DNA of 64,000 bases from a virus: the IMG/VR virus record IMGVR_UViG_3300020595_000010, positions 1 through 64,000 of that record; one strand, given 5' to 3'. The translations under genes were made by a program, and so were the position numbers. The notes under the pieces were generated by a model. That model was not told where the DNA came from. It was given only the letters and a program-made list of their open reading frames with translations, and made no database searches. Every line of letters starts with the position of its first letter. The stretch's first letter is position 1. Positions 7,074-15,650 of the stretch are shown here, in pieces.

Positions 7074-8648
7074 ATGGCTGAAGATTTAAAAAAAATAATA
7101 AGACAAGAATATATGAAATGTGCTCAAGACCCAGCTCATTTTATGAAAAAATACTGTTTTATTCAACACCCTCAAAGAGGTAGAATCCAGTTTAATTTAT
7201 ATCCTTTTCAAGAAAAAACTTTACATTTAGTTAGAGATAATCCTTATTCAATAATATTAAAGTCAAGACAATTAGGAATATCAACCCTATCAGCCGGTTA
7301 TTCTTTATGGTTAATGTTGTTTCATAAGGATAAAAACGTGTTATGTATAGCGACTAAACAAGAAACAGCGCGTAACATGGTTACTAAGGTAAAATTCATG
7401 TATGACAATTTACCATCATGGTTATCTATAAAAGCAGAAGAAAATAACAAACTATCACTTAGATTAAATAATGGATCTATAATTAAGGCAACATCAGCTA
7501 GTAGTGATGCTGGTAGATCAGAAGCAGTATCTTTACTATTAATAGATGAAGCAGCCTTTATTGATAATATTGGTGAGATTTGGGCATCAGCTCAACAAAC
7601 ACTAGCAACTGGTGGGGGTGCTATAGTATTAAGTACTCCCTATGGTACCGGAAATTGGTTCCATAAAACTTGGGTTAATGCAGAAGCTAATGAAAATCAA
7701 TTTATACCTATTAAATTACCTTGGTTTGTCCACCCTGAAAGAAACCAGGAGTGGAGAGATAACCAAAATGAATTATTAGGAGATCCTAGAATGGCAGCTC
7801 AAGAGTGTGATTGTGATTTTAGTACATCAGGTGATATTGTATTTTACAATGAATGGATTGAGTTTTTAAATGAAACTACTATTAAAGAGCCTATGGAAAG
7901 AAGAGGAGTAGACCAAAATTTATGGGTTTGGGAATCTGCTGATTATTCTAGAGAATATATGGTTGTAGCAGATGTTGCACGGGGTGATGGTAAAGATTAT
8001 TCAGCCTGCCATGTAATGGATATAGCTACAAATACACAAGTAGCAGAATATAAAGGACAAATGCCCCCTAAAGAATTTGGATATTTTTTAACAGGTTTAT
8101 CTACAGAATATAATAATGCTATGTTAGTAGTAGAAAATGCTAATATAGGGTGGGCAACCTTAGATGCGATACAAGAAAGAGGATATAAAAATTTATACCA
8201 ATCCCCCAAATCCGATGCCTTAACGGCTGAGTCATTTTTAAGAGTATTTGAAGGAAATTCAGAGATGGTACCTGGGTTTACAATGTCAATGAGAACAAGA
8301 CCTCTTTGTATTAATAAATTTAGAGAATTTGTAGGAGATAAATCTGTGGTAATTAGGTCAAAACGTTTAATAGAAGAAATGAAGGTATTTATCTGGAAAA
8401 ACGGAAGACCAGAAGCTCAAACTGGTTATAACGATGACTTGGTTATGTCATTTGGGATTGGTATGTTTCTACGAGACACATCATTAAAATTCCAACAGCA
8501 GAGTTTAGATATGACAAGGGCAACATTAGGTAGTGTAAAATCTAATAAAGTAACATATAGTGGAGGACATTCAGCAAACAATTCAATTGAAAATCCATAT
8601 GAGATGAAAATAAATGGTAAGTCTCATGATATAGGATGGTTATTATAA
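7074..8648 (+). CDS. terL: Terminase large subunit (T4 gp17-like)
   Basis: The product has 524 residues. The ATPase P-loop variant SRQLGIST (residues 64-71) has the lysine just upstream (LKSRQLG) instead of GKT, a known terminase variation. Walker B is LLLIDEAAF near 154-162. The C-terminal RNase H-like nuclease shows VVADVARGDGKD, LVVENANIGW and GYNDDLVMS, which supply its acidic metal ligands. It pumps DNA into the prohead through the portal and cuts the concatemer. It starts immediately after the preceding stop and is followed by the portal gene as in many T4-like phages. Confidence 0.93.
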   Translation: MAEDLKKIIRQEYMKCAQDPAHFMKKYCFIQHPQRGRIQFNLYPFQEKTLHLVRDNPYSIILKSRQLGISTLSAGYSLWLMLFHKDKNVLCIATKQETARNMVTKVKFMYDNLPSWLSIKAEENNKLSLRLNNGSIIKATSASSDAGRSEAVSLLLIDEAAFIDNIGEIWASAQQTLATGGGAIVLSTPYGTGNWFHKTWVNAEANENQFIPIKLPWFVHPERNQEWRDNQNELLGDPRMAAQECDCDFSTSGDIVFYNEWIEFLNETTIKEPMERRGVDQNLWVWESADYSREYMVVADVARGDGKDYSACHVMDIATNTQVAEYKGQMPPKEFGYFLTGLSTEYNNAMLVVENANIGWATLDAIQERGYKNLYQSPKSDALTAESFLRVFEGNSEMVPGFTMSMRTRPLCINKFREFVGDKSVVIRSKRLIEEMKVFIWKNGRPEAQTGYNDDLVMSFGIGMFLRDTSLKFQQQSLDMTRATLGSVKSNKVTYSGGHSANNSIENPYEMKINGKSHDIGWLL

Positions 8649-8657
8649 TATTTATAA
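8649..8657 (+). promoter_or_regulatory. Late-promoter-like motif TATTTATAAATA
   Basis: The motif extends to 8660 as a 12-base palindrome, so it contains both TATTTATA and the canonical T4 TATAAATA. It lies 10 bases before the portal ATG. Confidence 0.55.
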
Positions 8658-8666
8658 ATAAATAAA

Positions 8667-10559
8667 ATGGCAGATACAGGTTTATTCCCAAGATTAAGAA
8701 GGTTATTTTCTACAGACGTAATAATTCGTAATGTAGGGGGCAGCCAACTTAAAGTTTTCGATGTTAACAAAATCCAGCAAAGTGGAGAAATTGAAACAAA
8801 CACACTAGTAGATAGATTTAATAGAATCTATTCAAATTCTTCAACATCACTATATGGTCAACAAGCTGGTTTTAACTACCAGTATTTAAGACCTATGCTA
8901 TACTCAGAATATGATGCAATGGATACAGATGCTATTGTTGCATCTGCTTTAGATATTATAGCTGATGAGTCTACCCTTAAAAATGATATGGGTGAAGTGC
9001 TACAAATTAAATCTTCTGATGAAGACATCCAAAAAATATTATATAATTTATTTTATGATGTTTTAAATATTGAATTTAATCTTTGGCCTTGGGTTAGAAA
9101 TTTAGCTAAATATGGAGATTTTTTCTTAAAATTAGAAATAGCTGAAAAGTATGGAGTATATAATGTAATACCTTATACTGCTTTCCATATTGAAAGAATG
9201 GAGGGAGATGGTGAAAACCCAACTGAAGTTAAATTTAGATTTGACCCAGAAGGAGTATCAGCATCAGATTATGGTATGATGAGTGTACCAAATGCGGGAG
9301 TTAATAATTCCCGCTCTATTATATTTGACAACTATGAAATGGCTCATTTTCGTCTATTAACAGATATGAACTTTTTACCTTATGGTAGATCATATATAGA
9401 GCCTGCTCGTAAATTATTTAAACAGTATGTTTTAATGGAAGATGCTATGTTAATTCATAGAATTGTTCGTGCACCTGAAAAACGTATCTTTTATATGAAT
9501 GTTGGGTCAATTCCTCCAAATGAGGTAGATGCCTTTATGGAAAAAACATTAAGTAAACTTAAACGTACTCCTCACGTAGATGAGAAAACTGGAGAGTATA
9601 ACTTAAGATACAACATGCAAAACCTTTTAGAAGATTATTATATTCCTGTTAGAGGTAATGATTCAAGTACTAAAATTGAAAGTGCAAACGGGTTACAATG
9701 GGATGGGATTGCTGATGTTGAATATTTAAGAGATAAATTATTTGCTGCCTTAAAAGTACCAAAAGCATTTTTAGGGTATGATGAAAATACGGATGGTAAA
9801 GCAACACTAGCAGCTCAAGATATTAGATTTGCACGTACTATTGAAAGAATACAAAGAATTATAGTATCAGAATTATATAAAATAGGATTAGTCCATTTAT
9901 ACACTCAGGGCTATAGAGATGAACAATTAGCTAATTTTGAATTATCATTAACTACCCCATCAATTATATATGATCAAGAAAGGGTAGCATTAATGAAAGA
10001 AAAAATGGATTTAGCAGCTCAAATGACTGAAACTAATTTATTTCCTTCTGATTTCATTTACGACCATTTATTCCATTTAAGTGAAGACCAATATGATGAT
10101 TTTAGAGATTTGATTAGAGAAGATGCTAAACGTAAATTTAGAATAGACCAAATAGAAGCAGAAGGTAATGATCCTGTTGAAACTGGCAAATCATATGGTA
10201 CACCTCATGATTTAGCTTCACTATATGGTAAGGGTAGAATGTATTCAAACCCAGGTGATGTTCCTAAACCTGAAACATATGATAAAGATGGAGATAAAGA
10301 TGTATTAGGTAGACCAAAAGAAAAAGCTTCTAAAAGAAACACACAAGATGATAATTTTGGTAAAGATAGATTAGGTGCTAAAGGTATAAAAAAGGATTAT
10401 AATGATACAAATAAAAGTGGTATGGCTTTAGAAAATAATAGCCACTTTGCAAAGCATCAATCCATGTTAAAATCTATCCCTACAGGTAAAAAGTTAGTAT
10501 TTGAAGATAAACCCGCAAAAAGTTCGCTTCTTGACGAGTCAAATATTAAGGAACAATAA
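8667..10559 (+). CDS. gp20: Portal protein (T4 gp20-like)
   Basis: The product has 630 residues, against 524 in T4. Family hallmarks include YDAMDTDAIVASALDIIADE near the N-terminus, PYGRSYIEPARKLFKQYVLMEDAMLIHRI in the middle and ADVEYLRDKLFAALKVPKAFLG, the clip/stem region. The portal forms the dodecameric ring at the unique head vertex through which the terminase packs DNA. The extra length is mostly a charged, disordered C-terminal tail (from about residue 500: Lys, Asp, Gly, Asn-rich), probably facing the capsid interior. Confidence 0.93.
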   Translation: MADTGLFPRLRRLFSTDVIIRNVGGSQLKVFDVNKIQQSGEIETNTLVDRFNRIYSNSSTSLYGQQAGFNYQYLRPMLYSEYDAMDTDAIVASALDIIADESTLKNDMGEVLQIKSSDEDIQKILYNLFYDVLNIEFNLWPWVRNLAKYGDFFLKLEIAEKYGVYNVIPYTAFHIERMEGDGENPTEVKFRFDPEGVSASDYGMMSVPNAGVNNSRSIIFDNYEMAHFRLLTDMNFLPYGRSYIEPARKLFKQYVLMEDAMLIHRIVRAPEKRIFYMNVGSIPPNEVDAFMEKTLSKLKRTPHVDEKTGEYNLRYNMQNLLEDYYIPVRGNDSSTKIESANGLQWDGIADVEYLRDKLFAALKVPKAFLGYDENTDGKATLAAQDIRFARTIERIQRIIVSELYKIGLVHLYTQGYRDEQLANFELSLTTPSIIYDQERVALMKEKMDLAAQMTETNLFPSDFIYDHLFHLSEDQYDDFRDLIREDAKRKFRIDQIEAEGNDPVETGKSYGTPHDLASLYGKGRMYSNPGDVPKPETYDKDGDKDVLGRPKEKASKRNTQDDNFGKDRLGAKGIKKDYNDTNKSGMALENNSHFAKHQSMLKSIPTGKKLVFEDKPAKSSLLDESNIKEQ

Positions 10560-10567
10560 TTTTAGTA

Positions 10568-10576
10568 TATTTATAA
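10568..10576 (+). promoter_or_regulatory. Late-promoter-like motif TATTTATAA
   Basis: TATTTATAA lies 15 bases before the ATG at 10591. Confidence 0.5.
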
Positions 10577-10590
10577 AAAAATATTGATTG

Positions 10591-11448
10591 ATGTATATAA
10601 AACATTCAAAATTCAGGAATACAGGCATTTTATTCGAGGTAATAGTAAGAAAAATTACATCAGAAACCCTGTCAGGAAAAGATTCACCAGCTATTAACAT
10701 TCTAAAATCCCACTTTGTAAATACTGAGTTAGGGAAAGAATATAAATTGTATGAAACTATATTTAAATCTAAAAATCTAGATAGTACTAGAGCTAGTACA
10801 GTTTTAGATACCATATTAGAATCTTCAAAAAGACTTAATAGAACTAGGATTAGAAAAGAAAAATACAATCTTATAAAAGAACTTAAAGCTCACTATAATG
10901 TTGAAGATTTATTTAAAACAAAACTTAATGATTATAAAGCACAGGCTTCATTGTATACTTTATTAGAAACATACAACACAGAAAAATTAATAGACCCAAA
11001 TCAAATTATAGATAATAAAGTTACACTATTAGAATATTTAACATCTAAAGATATAAATAGAGATAATGTTAAAGAAGATGTAATTGAAGAGTTTAAATCT
11101 CAAGATAAAGATATTCGTACATTAACATATTATGTATTACTAGAAAAATTTAATGATAAATACTCAACATTAAACCCTAGACAAAAGAATATTCTTAAAG
11201 AATTTATTGAGTCTGTAGATAACACACCATCATTAAAAGAATTTTATAATAAAGAAGTTCTTTTTATTAAAGAATCAATTAAATCTCAAATTGCTAAAAC
11301 AGAAAGTAAAGTAATTAAGATTAAATTAAATGAAGTTAATTCTTTGATTAGTGAGTTAAATAAAAAAACAACCATTAAAAGTGATCACTTAGTTGATTTG
11401 TTACAATACCATTCATTAATAGAAGAATTAACAAAATCAAATGGATAG
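10591..11448 (+). CDS. Conserved head-cluster protein, function unknown
   Basis: The product has 285 residues from the ATG at 10591; a TTG one codon earlier is an unlikely start. It is helical and Lys/Glu-rich, beginning MYIKHSKFRNTGILFEVIVRKIT followed by GKDSPAINILKSHF. I recall similar proteins placed between portal and protease genes in marine T4-like phages, which suggests a head or scaffold role. No catalytic motif is visible. It overlaps the next gene by 8 bases. Confidence 0.6.
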   Translation: MYIKHSKFRNTGILFEVIVRKITSETLSGKDSPAINILKSHFVNTELGKEYKLYETIFKSKNLDSTRASTVLDTILESSKRLNRTRIRKEKYNLIKELKAHYNVEDLFKTKLNDYKAQASLYTLLETYNTEKLIDPNQIIDNKVTLLEYLTSKDINRDNVKEDVIEEFKSQDKDIRTLTYYVLLEKFNDKYSTLNPRQKNILKEFIESVDNTPSLKEFYNKEVLFIKESIKSQIAKTESKVIKIKLNEVNSLISELNKKTTIKSDHLVDLLQYHSLIEELTKSNG

Positions 11449-12478
11449 CATAGTAGAAAAAATAATTGGCTTGATAAAAGAAGTTAAAAGAAAAGATATT
11501 GATCCAAAATTAATAACTTGGATTGAAGATAGATATGGTCCTTGGGATGATAGAGATTTTATATCTGATGATGGTGATACTTATTTTAAAACAGATGCTG
11601 ATTATGAATCTGAAGGAGGTGGAATTTCACATAAAATAGTTAAATTGCCTTCATTTTCAGTATTAATCAAACAATTAAAAGCAACTAGGGATGCTGCTAA
11701 TGAATTAGTTAAAGGTGAATCTGTAAGAGATGATGAGATATTAAGAGATATATCTAATGAATTAAAAAGAGAATTTAATAGATTTAGAACTCATTTAAGA
11801 AAAGAATACCCAGCATTTTATGCTCAATTAAAATCTCAACTTACTAAAGAAGAATTAGAGGAAATGTCTACAACTGGCGGTGGAGCAGGTGCTGCTTCAT
11901 TTACCCCGGGTACAGGAATGCAATATGCAACCCCATATGCTTTTAAAAAAGCTAAAAAAGCAGTGCAAAAAGAAGCATTACAACTAGTACATGTTTACGA
12001 TAAAGATGGTAAAATGTATGGTACTGGATCAGTTGAAAAGGTAGAAGGGGATAAAACGACAGTTCGTTTTGATGGTAGTACAGTTAAAATATTTCCTAGC
12101 AATAGAGTAAAACTAGTAAAAGAGGATATTGGAGCAACATTAGGCCCAGGACCTAAAGCAGGTCCAGAAGGAGTAAAAGATAATGCATACGTAAAACAAT
12201 TTAAATATAGTTTAGTACCTAAGAAAATAAAAGGATCTGGTTTAGAAGTTAAGCAGTTATTTGAAGCTGATGATGTAAAATCATTCCAACAAGAAAGAAT
12301 AGCTGCTTTTGATGTAATTGAACAACAACTTAATGATATTTATAAGATGTTAAGCAATGCTAAAAATGAAACAGGGGATTATTACACAGAAAACCCTACA
12401 TCATTTTCAGTTATAAAACCAACAGATCTAGTATTAGATTATATAAAAGATATAAAAGACTTATTAAAAGGAGAATAA
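11441..12478 (+). CDS. Putative head/core protein sharing a processing segment with the capsid protein
   Basis: The product has 345 residues. Residues 139-163 read LEEMSTTGG...FTPGTGMQYA, closely parallel to the major capsid protein at residues 59-83 (MEESNTGG...FTPGTGAQWA). In the capsid protein this segment lies where the propeptide is expected to be cut, so this protein may be cleaved by the same prohead protease. A helical N-terminal region precedes it; a beta-rich segment with KDGKMYGTGSVEKVEGDKTTVRFDG, SH3-like in pattern, follows. It overlaps the previous gene by 8 bases and abuts the next. Confidence 0.6.
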   Translation: MDSIVEKIIGLIKEVKRKDIDPKLITWIEDRYGPWDDRDFISDDGDTYFKTDADYESEGGGISHKIVKLPSFSVLIKQLKATRDAANELVKGESVRDDEILRDISNELKREFNRFRTHLRKEYPAFYAQLKSQLTKEELEEMSTTGGGAGAASFTPGTGMQYATPYAFKKAKKAVQKEALQLVHVYDKDGKMYGTGSVEKVEGDKTTVRFDGSTVKIFPSNRVKLVKEDIGATLGPGPKAGPEGVKDNAYVKQFKYSLVPKKIKGSGLEVKQLFEADDVKSFQQERIAAFDVIEQQLNDIYKMLSNAKNETGDYYTENPTSFSVIKPTDLVLDYIKDIKDLLKGE

Positions 12479-13645
12479 ATGAAAACATTACAAGAACAAT
12501 ACAACCAAATTAAAAAGGGAAAAGGCAGTAAGCATATTTTCCTTAAAGAAGTTAAAGCTAAATATCCTAATTTAGTACGTAATGCTGCAGGATTTGATGA
12601 AGCATCATCTGCTCTAATTGGTAGAAGCATTATAGCTGAAAACCTTTATGTAGGAACAGGAAACACTAAAAAACCAGACTGGTTTAAACTTTTTGATGAC
12701 AACATGAACTTAATCTCTGAGGAAGAAGCTAAAGCTATAGAAAAAAAGGTAACAAAAGGAGTAACTGATTTACAAGCACCTGATAAAGGATACGATTATA
12801 AAGATGATAAAATGCTTAATAATGTATCTGGTGAGCAATTTCGTCAAGGATATTTTACAGAACTTACTTGTGTATCTAATAAAGACAAAACTAAGGAAGA
12901 ATTAATAGATTTAGTTATTAAAAATATTGATAAAAACCCCCTATATTATATTGAGGAAGCTCAATTTGGCATTAAAGGGATAGGATATACTGAAGATGCA
13001 CCCGCTTTAGGTAAAGGTAAAATGGTTAAAGATCCGGGTGTTGGTGGTGGATATGGTGAAGCTACAAAAAAAGACTTCCCAGAAGGTGAAGTAGGTACTG
13101 GTTATTTAGAAATTAAAGAAAACAAAATGATATCATTATTAAACTTATTAGAAAATAGTCCTTTAGGTGAAAAACCAAAGGCAAAAGTAAAAAAGAAAGT
13201 AAAAAAAGAAACAACAGATAGCAAATTAGCCGAGATTGAAAATAATGGTAGAATTGCTACTCTTGAGTTACAAATTAATGCCTTAGATGAAATCATTGAA
13301 AGTAAAAATGATAGAATTTCTATGGTATCCGAAGATGAAAGTTTATCTGAATTAGTAGATAAGAAAAAAATGAAAGAAATGCAACGTGAAGTAAAAGTTC
13401 TTGAAAAGAAAAAAGCGGGCATGGAGAAAATGTATGAAAAGATGTGTGGTAAATCATACAAAAAAGTAGTTACTGAAATGGATCCTGAAGCATGGAAAAG
13501 ACAAAATGGTCAAGATGCTGATTGGGCACCAAGAAATGAAGAAAGTAATGCTAACAGTAATGAAGGATCTAACGAAAATTCAAACGAAAATTCAAACGAT
13601 AATAAAGAATCATATTCAGGATTATCAAAATTTAGAACTGCATAA
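12479..13645 (+). CDS. Putative head/scaffold protein with Asn/Ser/Glu-rich tail
   Basis: The product has 388 residues. It begins MKTLQEQYNQIKKGKGSKHIF, a type of N-terminus I associate with head-cluster proteins of marine T4-like phages. A Lys-rich linker (about 234-245) leads to a coiled coil (about 250-330). The C-terminus has short SNEN/SNDN repeats (about 360-377) and ends in GLSKFRTA. It begins directly after the preceding stop and ends 8 bases before the prohead protease gene. A role in core assembly is inferred from position. Confidence 0.6.
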   Translation: MKTLQEQYNQIKKGKGSKHIFLKEVKAKYPNLVRNAAGFDEASSALIGRSIIAENLYVGTGNTKKPDWFKLFDDNMNLISEEEAKAIEKKVTKGVTDLQAPDKGYDYKDDKMLNNVSGEQFRQGYFTELTCVSNKDKTKEELIDLVIKNIDKNPLYYIEEAQFGIKGIGYTEDAPALGKGKMVKDPGVGGGYGEATKKDFPEGEVGTGYLEIKENKMISLLNLLENSPLGEKPKAKVKKKVKKETTDSKLAEIENNGRIATLELQINALDEIIESKNDRISMVSEDESLSELVDKKKMKEMQREVKVLEKKKAGMEKMYEKMCGKSYKKVVTEMDPEAWKRQNGQDADWAPRNEESNANSNEGSNENSNENSNDNKESYSGLSKFRTA

Positions 13646-13653
13646 AACATATT

Positions 13654-14256
13654 ATGAGTCAATTACTAATAGAAACACACGTATTTAAACCTAAGGGAGT
13701 CATTTTAAATGAATCACGCTCAAAACGAGGTTTACCCTTAGTTGAAGGAATATTAGCTACTGCTGAAGTAAAAAACGGTAATGGTAGGTATTATTCTAAA
13801 GAATTGTGGGATAGAGAAATTGACAAATATAGAGTATTAGTTGATGAAAATAGAGCAATGGGAGAATTAGACCACCCAGAATCCTCAGTAATAAATTTAC
13901 AGAATGTATCACATAATATTTCTGAAATGTGGTGGGATGGAGATAATGTAATGGGTAAAATAGAAATTTTACCTACACCAAATGGTAATATACTCAAAGC
14001 ATTAGTTGAAAGTGGGATTACAGTAGGTGTGTCTTCAAGAGGAATGGGTTCATTAGAACAAAAAGGTGAATTAATGGAAGTTCAAGATGACTTTGAATTA
14101 TTATGTTGGGATTTTGTCTCAACACCATCTAACCCAGACTCATTTATGCATTTAGTAAGAGAAAATAAAGAATTTAAATCACAAGATAAATATAAAAACG
14201 TAAATAATATATTAGGTGAAATATTATGTTCATACGGACATTGCCCTATATTATAG
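13654..14256 (+). CDS. gp21: Prohead core protease (T4 gp21-like)
   Basis: The product has 200 residues, close to the 212 of T4 gp21. NGNGRYYSKELW (41-52) and GELDHP with His74 are family hallmarks; GVSSRGMG (125-132) carries the nucleophilic Ser (127 or 128); CWDFVSTPSNPDS (151-163) completes the fold. The enzyme is a His/Ser protease of the herpesvirus-assemblin type. It matures the prohead by cutting after (L/I)xE in scaffold, capsid and internal proteins, then degrades itself. It sits just before the scaffold and capsid genes, as in T4. Confidence 0.9.
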   Translation: MSQLLIETHVFKPKGVILNESRSKRGLPLVEGILATAEVKNGNGRYYSKELWDREIDKYRVLVDENRAMGELDHPESSVINLQNVSHNISEMWWDGDNVMGKIEILPTPNGNILKALVESGITVGVSSRGMGSLEQKGELMEVQDDFELLCWDFVSTPSNPDSFMHLVRENKEFKSQDKYKNVNNILGEILCSYGHCPIL

Positions 14257-14286
14257 CTTAACAATACAACCCCTGATTCCTAGAAG

Positions 14287-14316
14287 AGGCGCACTCATTT
14301 TTTTGATGCGCCTTTT
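14287..14316 (+). terminator. Intrinsic terminator after prohead protease
   Basis: Stem AGGCGCA (14287-14293) pairs with TGCGCCT (14307-14313), followed by a short T-run. The T-rich loop carries the TTTG of the promoter proposed for the next operon. Confidence 0.7.
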
Positions 14317-14333
14317 CGACTTTTATACCTTTG
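14302..14333 (+). promoter_or_regulatory. Bacteroidota-type promoter TTTG-N20-TACCTTTG
   Basis: TTTG at 14302-14305 and TACCTTTG at 14326-14333 are separated by 20 bases. This fits the -33 TTTG and -7 TAnnTTTG elements of the Bacteroidota primary sigma factor (usual spacing about 19). It would transcribe scaffold and capsid genes from 14447 on. Confidence 0.45.
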
Positions 14334-14354
14334 CATATACGTATAATTGATAAT

Positions 14355-14420
14355 ATGTCATTTCTCATATGACATCAATAATTTTTTATTATAACCCCCA
14401 TTACGTTTCTTAATAAACGT
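14355..14420 (+). promoter_or_regulatory. Two hairpins in the scaffold-gene leader
   Basis: ATGTCAT (14355-14361) pairs with ATGACAT (14369-14375), and ACGTTT (14403-14408) with AAACGT (14415-14420). Neither is followed by a T-run. They would lie in the 5' leader of the scaffold/capsid transcript and could stabilise it or bind a regulator. Confidence 0.35.
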
Positions 14421-14446
14421 AGTTTCCCAACAAAAAATTTAGGAAA

Positions 14447-15604
14447 ATGAATAGAAACTTTTTACAAGAGGCTATCGCCGATGCTAAAGCAGTCAAAGAA
14501 TCTGCAATAGCAAATGCTAAAGTCGCATTAGAAGAAGCTTTCTCACCTCAAGTTCAAGCCATGTTTGCTAGTAAACTAGAAGAAATGGAAAAAGACGAAG
14601 AAGTGAATGAAGCTTATGATGATGTAGATGAAGCAAAAGATGATGAAATTTCAGAAAAGAAAGAGTACATGACCAAAAAGGAAAAGCGCGAAGGTGACGA
14701 TCGTAAGTCTGATAATAAGGCTGAGACTGAAACTGAAAAAATGCGTAAAATCAAAGAGGAAGAAGAAATGGACTTAGACGAAATTTTAGCAGAGTTAGAA
14801 AAAGATGAAGATCTTAAAGAAAATGCTCGTACAGACGCTGAAGAAGAAGGCTACAAGGACGGTATGAAGGACGAAAAAGAGGACTTGAAAGAGGACGAAC
14901 GTACGGATGCTGAAGAAGAAGGCTACTTAGACGGTGAAAAAGACGAGAAAGAAGACATGGATGATGAGGACGATGAAGATATCGACCTTGAAGATATGTC
15001 AGAAGAAGACCTTAAGAAATTTATCGAAGACGTAATCGAAGATATGGTTAGTGCAGGTGAAATTGAAGCCGGCGAATCATTCGAAGATGATGTAGATGTT
15101 GATGTTGATGCAGATGGTGAAATTGAAATAGAAGATGATGAAGAAACTTCTGTAGATGTAGCTGAAGCTAAAGACGACATTGATGAATACGGTAAAGAAG
15201 AAATCGATGAAGCAAAAGACGAAATGGATGAAGTTAAAAAAGATTTAGATGAAGCAATGAAAACTGTTGCTACTTTAAGATCTGAACTAAATGAAATCAA
15301 TTTGTTAAATGCTAAATTACTTTACACAAACAAAGTGTTCCGCGGTAAAAATTTATCTGAAAACCAAAAGGTTAAAGTGTTAGGTGCTTTTGATAAAGCT
15401 GAAACAGTTAAAGAAGTAAAACTTGTATTTGAAACTATTAATAGTAGTGTTAAATCAAAAACTACAAATAATTCTATAAGCGAAGGCTTTAGAGCTAAAG
15501 GTAGTGCCTCAAATATGTCAGCTCCAAAAGTAACTAAAAAACAACCAATTGTTGAATCAGATGAAATGGTCGCTCGCTTTAAAAAATTAGCTGGAATAAT
15601 CTAA
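14447..15604 (+). CDS. gp22: Prohead core scaffold protein (T4 gp22-like)
   Basis: The product has 385 residues and is extremely acidic and helical. The centre contains two tandem copies of a TDAEEEGYxDGxKDEKED unit (around residues 127-167), then a long Asp/Glu run. A coiled coil (about 245-290) precedes a conserved C-terminus ending VARFKKLAGII, like the end of other gp22 proteins. Gp22 forms the inner core on which the capsid shell assembles and is later destroyed by gp21. The gene stands directly before the major capsid gene, as in T4. Confidence 0.85.
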   Translation: MNRNFLQEAIADAKAVKESAIANAKVALEEAFSPQVQAMFASKLEEMEKDEEVNEAYDDVDEAKDDEISEKKEYMTKKEKREGDDRKSDNKAETETEKMRKIKEEEEMDLDEILAELEKDEDLKENARTDAEEEGYKDGMKDEKEDLKEDERTDAEEEGYLDGEKDEKEDMDDEDDEDIDLEDMSEEDLKKFIEDVIEDMVSAGEIEAGESFEDDVDVDVDADGEIEIEDDEETSVDVAEAKDDIDEYGKEEIDEAKDEMDEVKKDLDEAMKTVATLRSELNEINLLNAKLLYTNKVFRGKNLSENQKVKVLGAFDKAETVKEVKLVFETINSSVKSKTTNNSISEGFRAKGSASNMSAPKVTKKQPIVESDEMVARFKKLAGII

Positions 15605-15650
15605 TTAAGTAAAACAAAACAATTAATTATTAAATTTAAAAACGTAAAAA

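Noticed and set aside
7260-7300. Broken Walker A in the terminase (SRQLGIST without GKT).
   Set aside because: Terminases often carry this variant with the lysine shifted upstream (LKSRQLG), so it is not a sign of inactivation.
14923-15300. Minus-strand Ser-rich open frame of 125 codons.
   Set aside because: Antisense shadow of the Asp/Glu-rich scaffold gene (GAA/GAT read as TTC/ATC and TCA/TCT).
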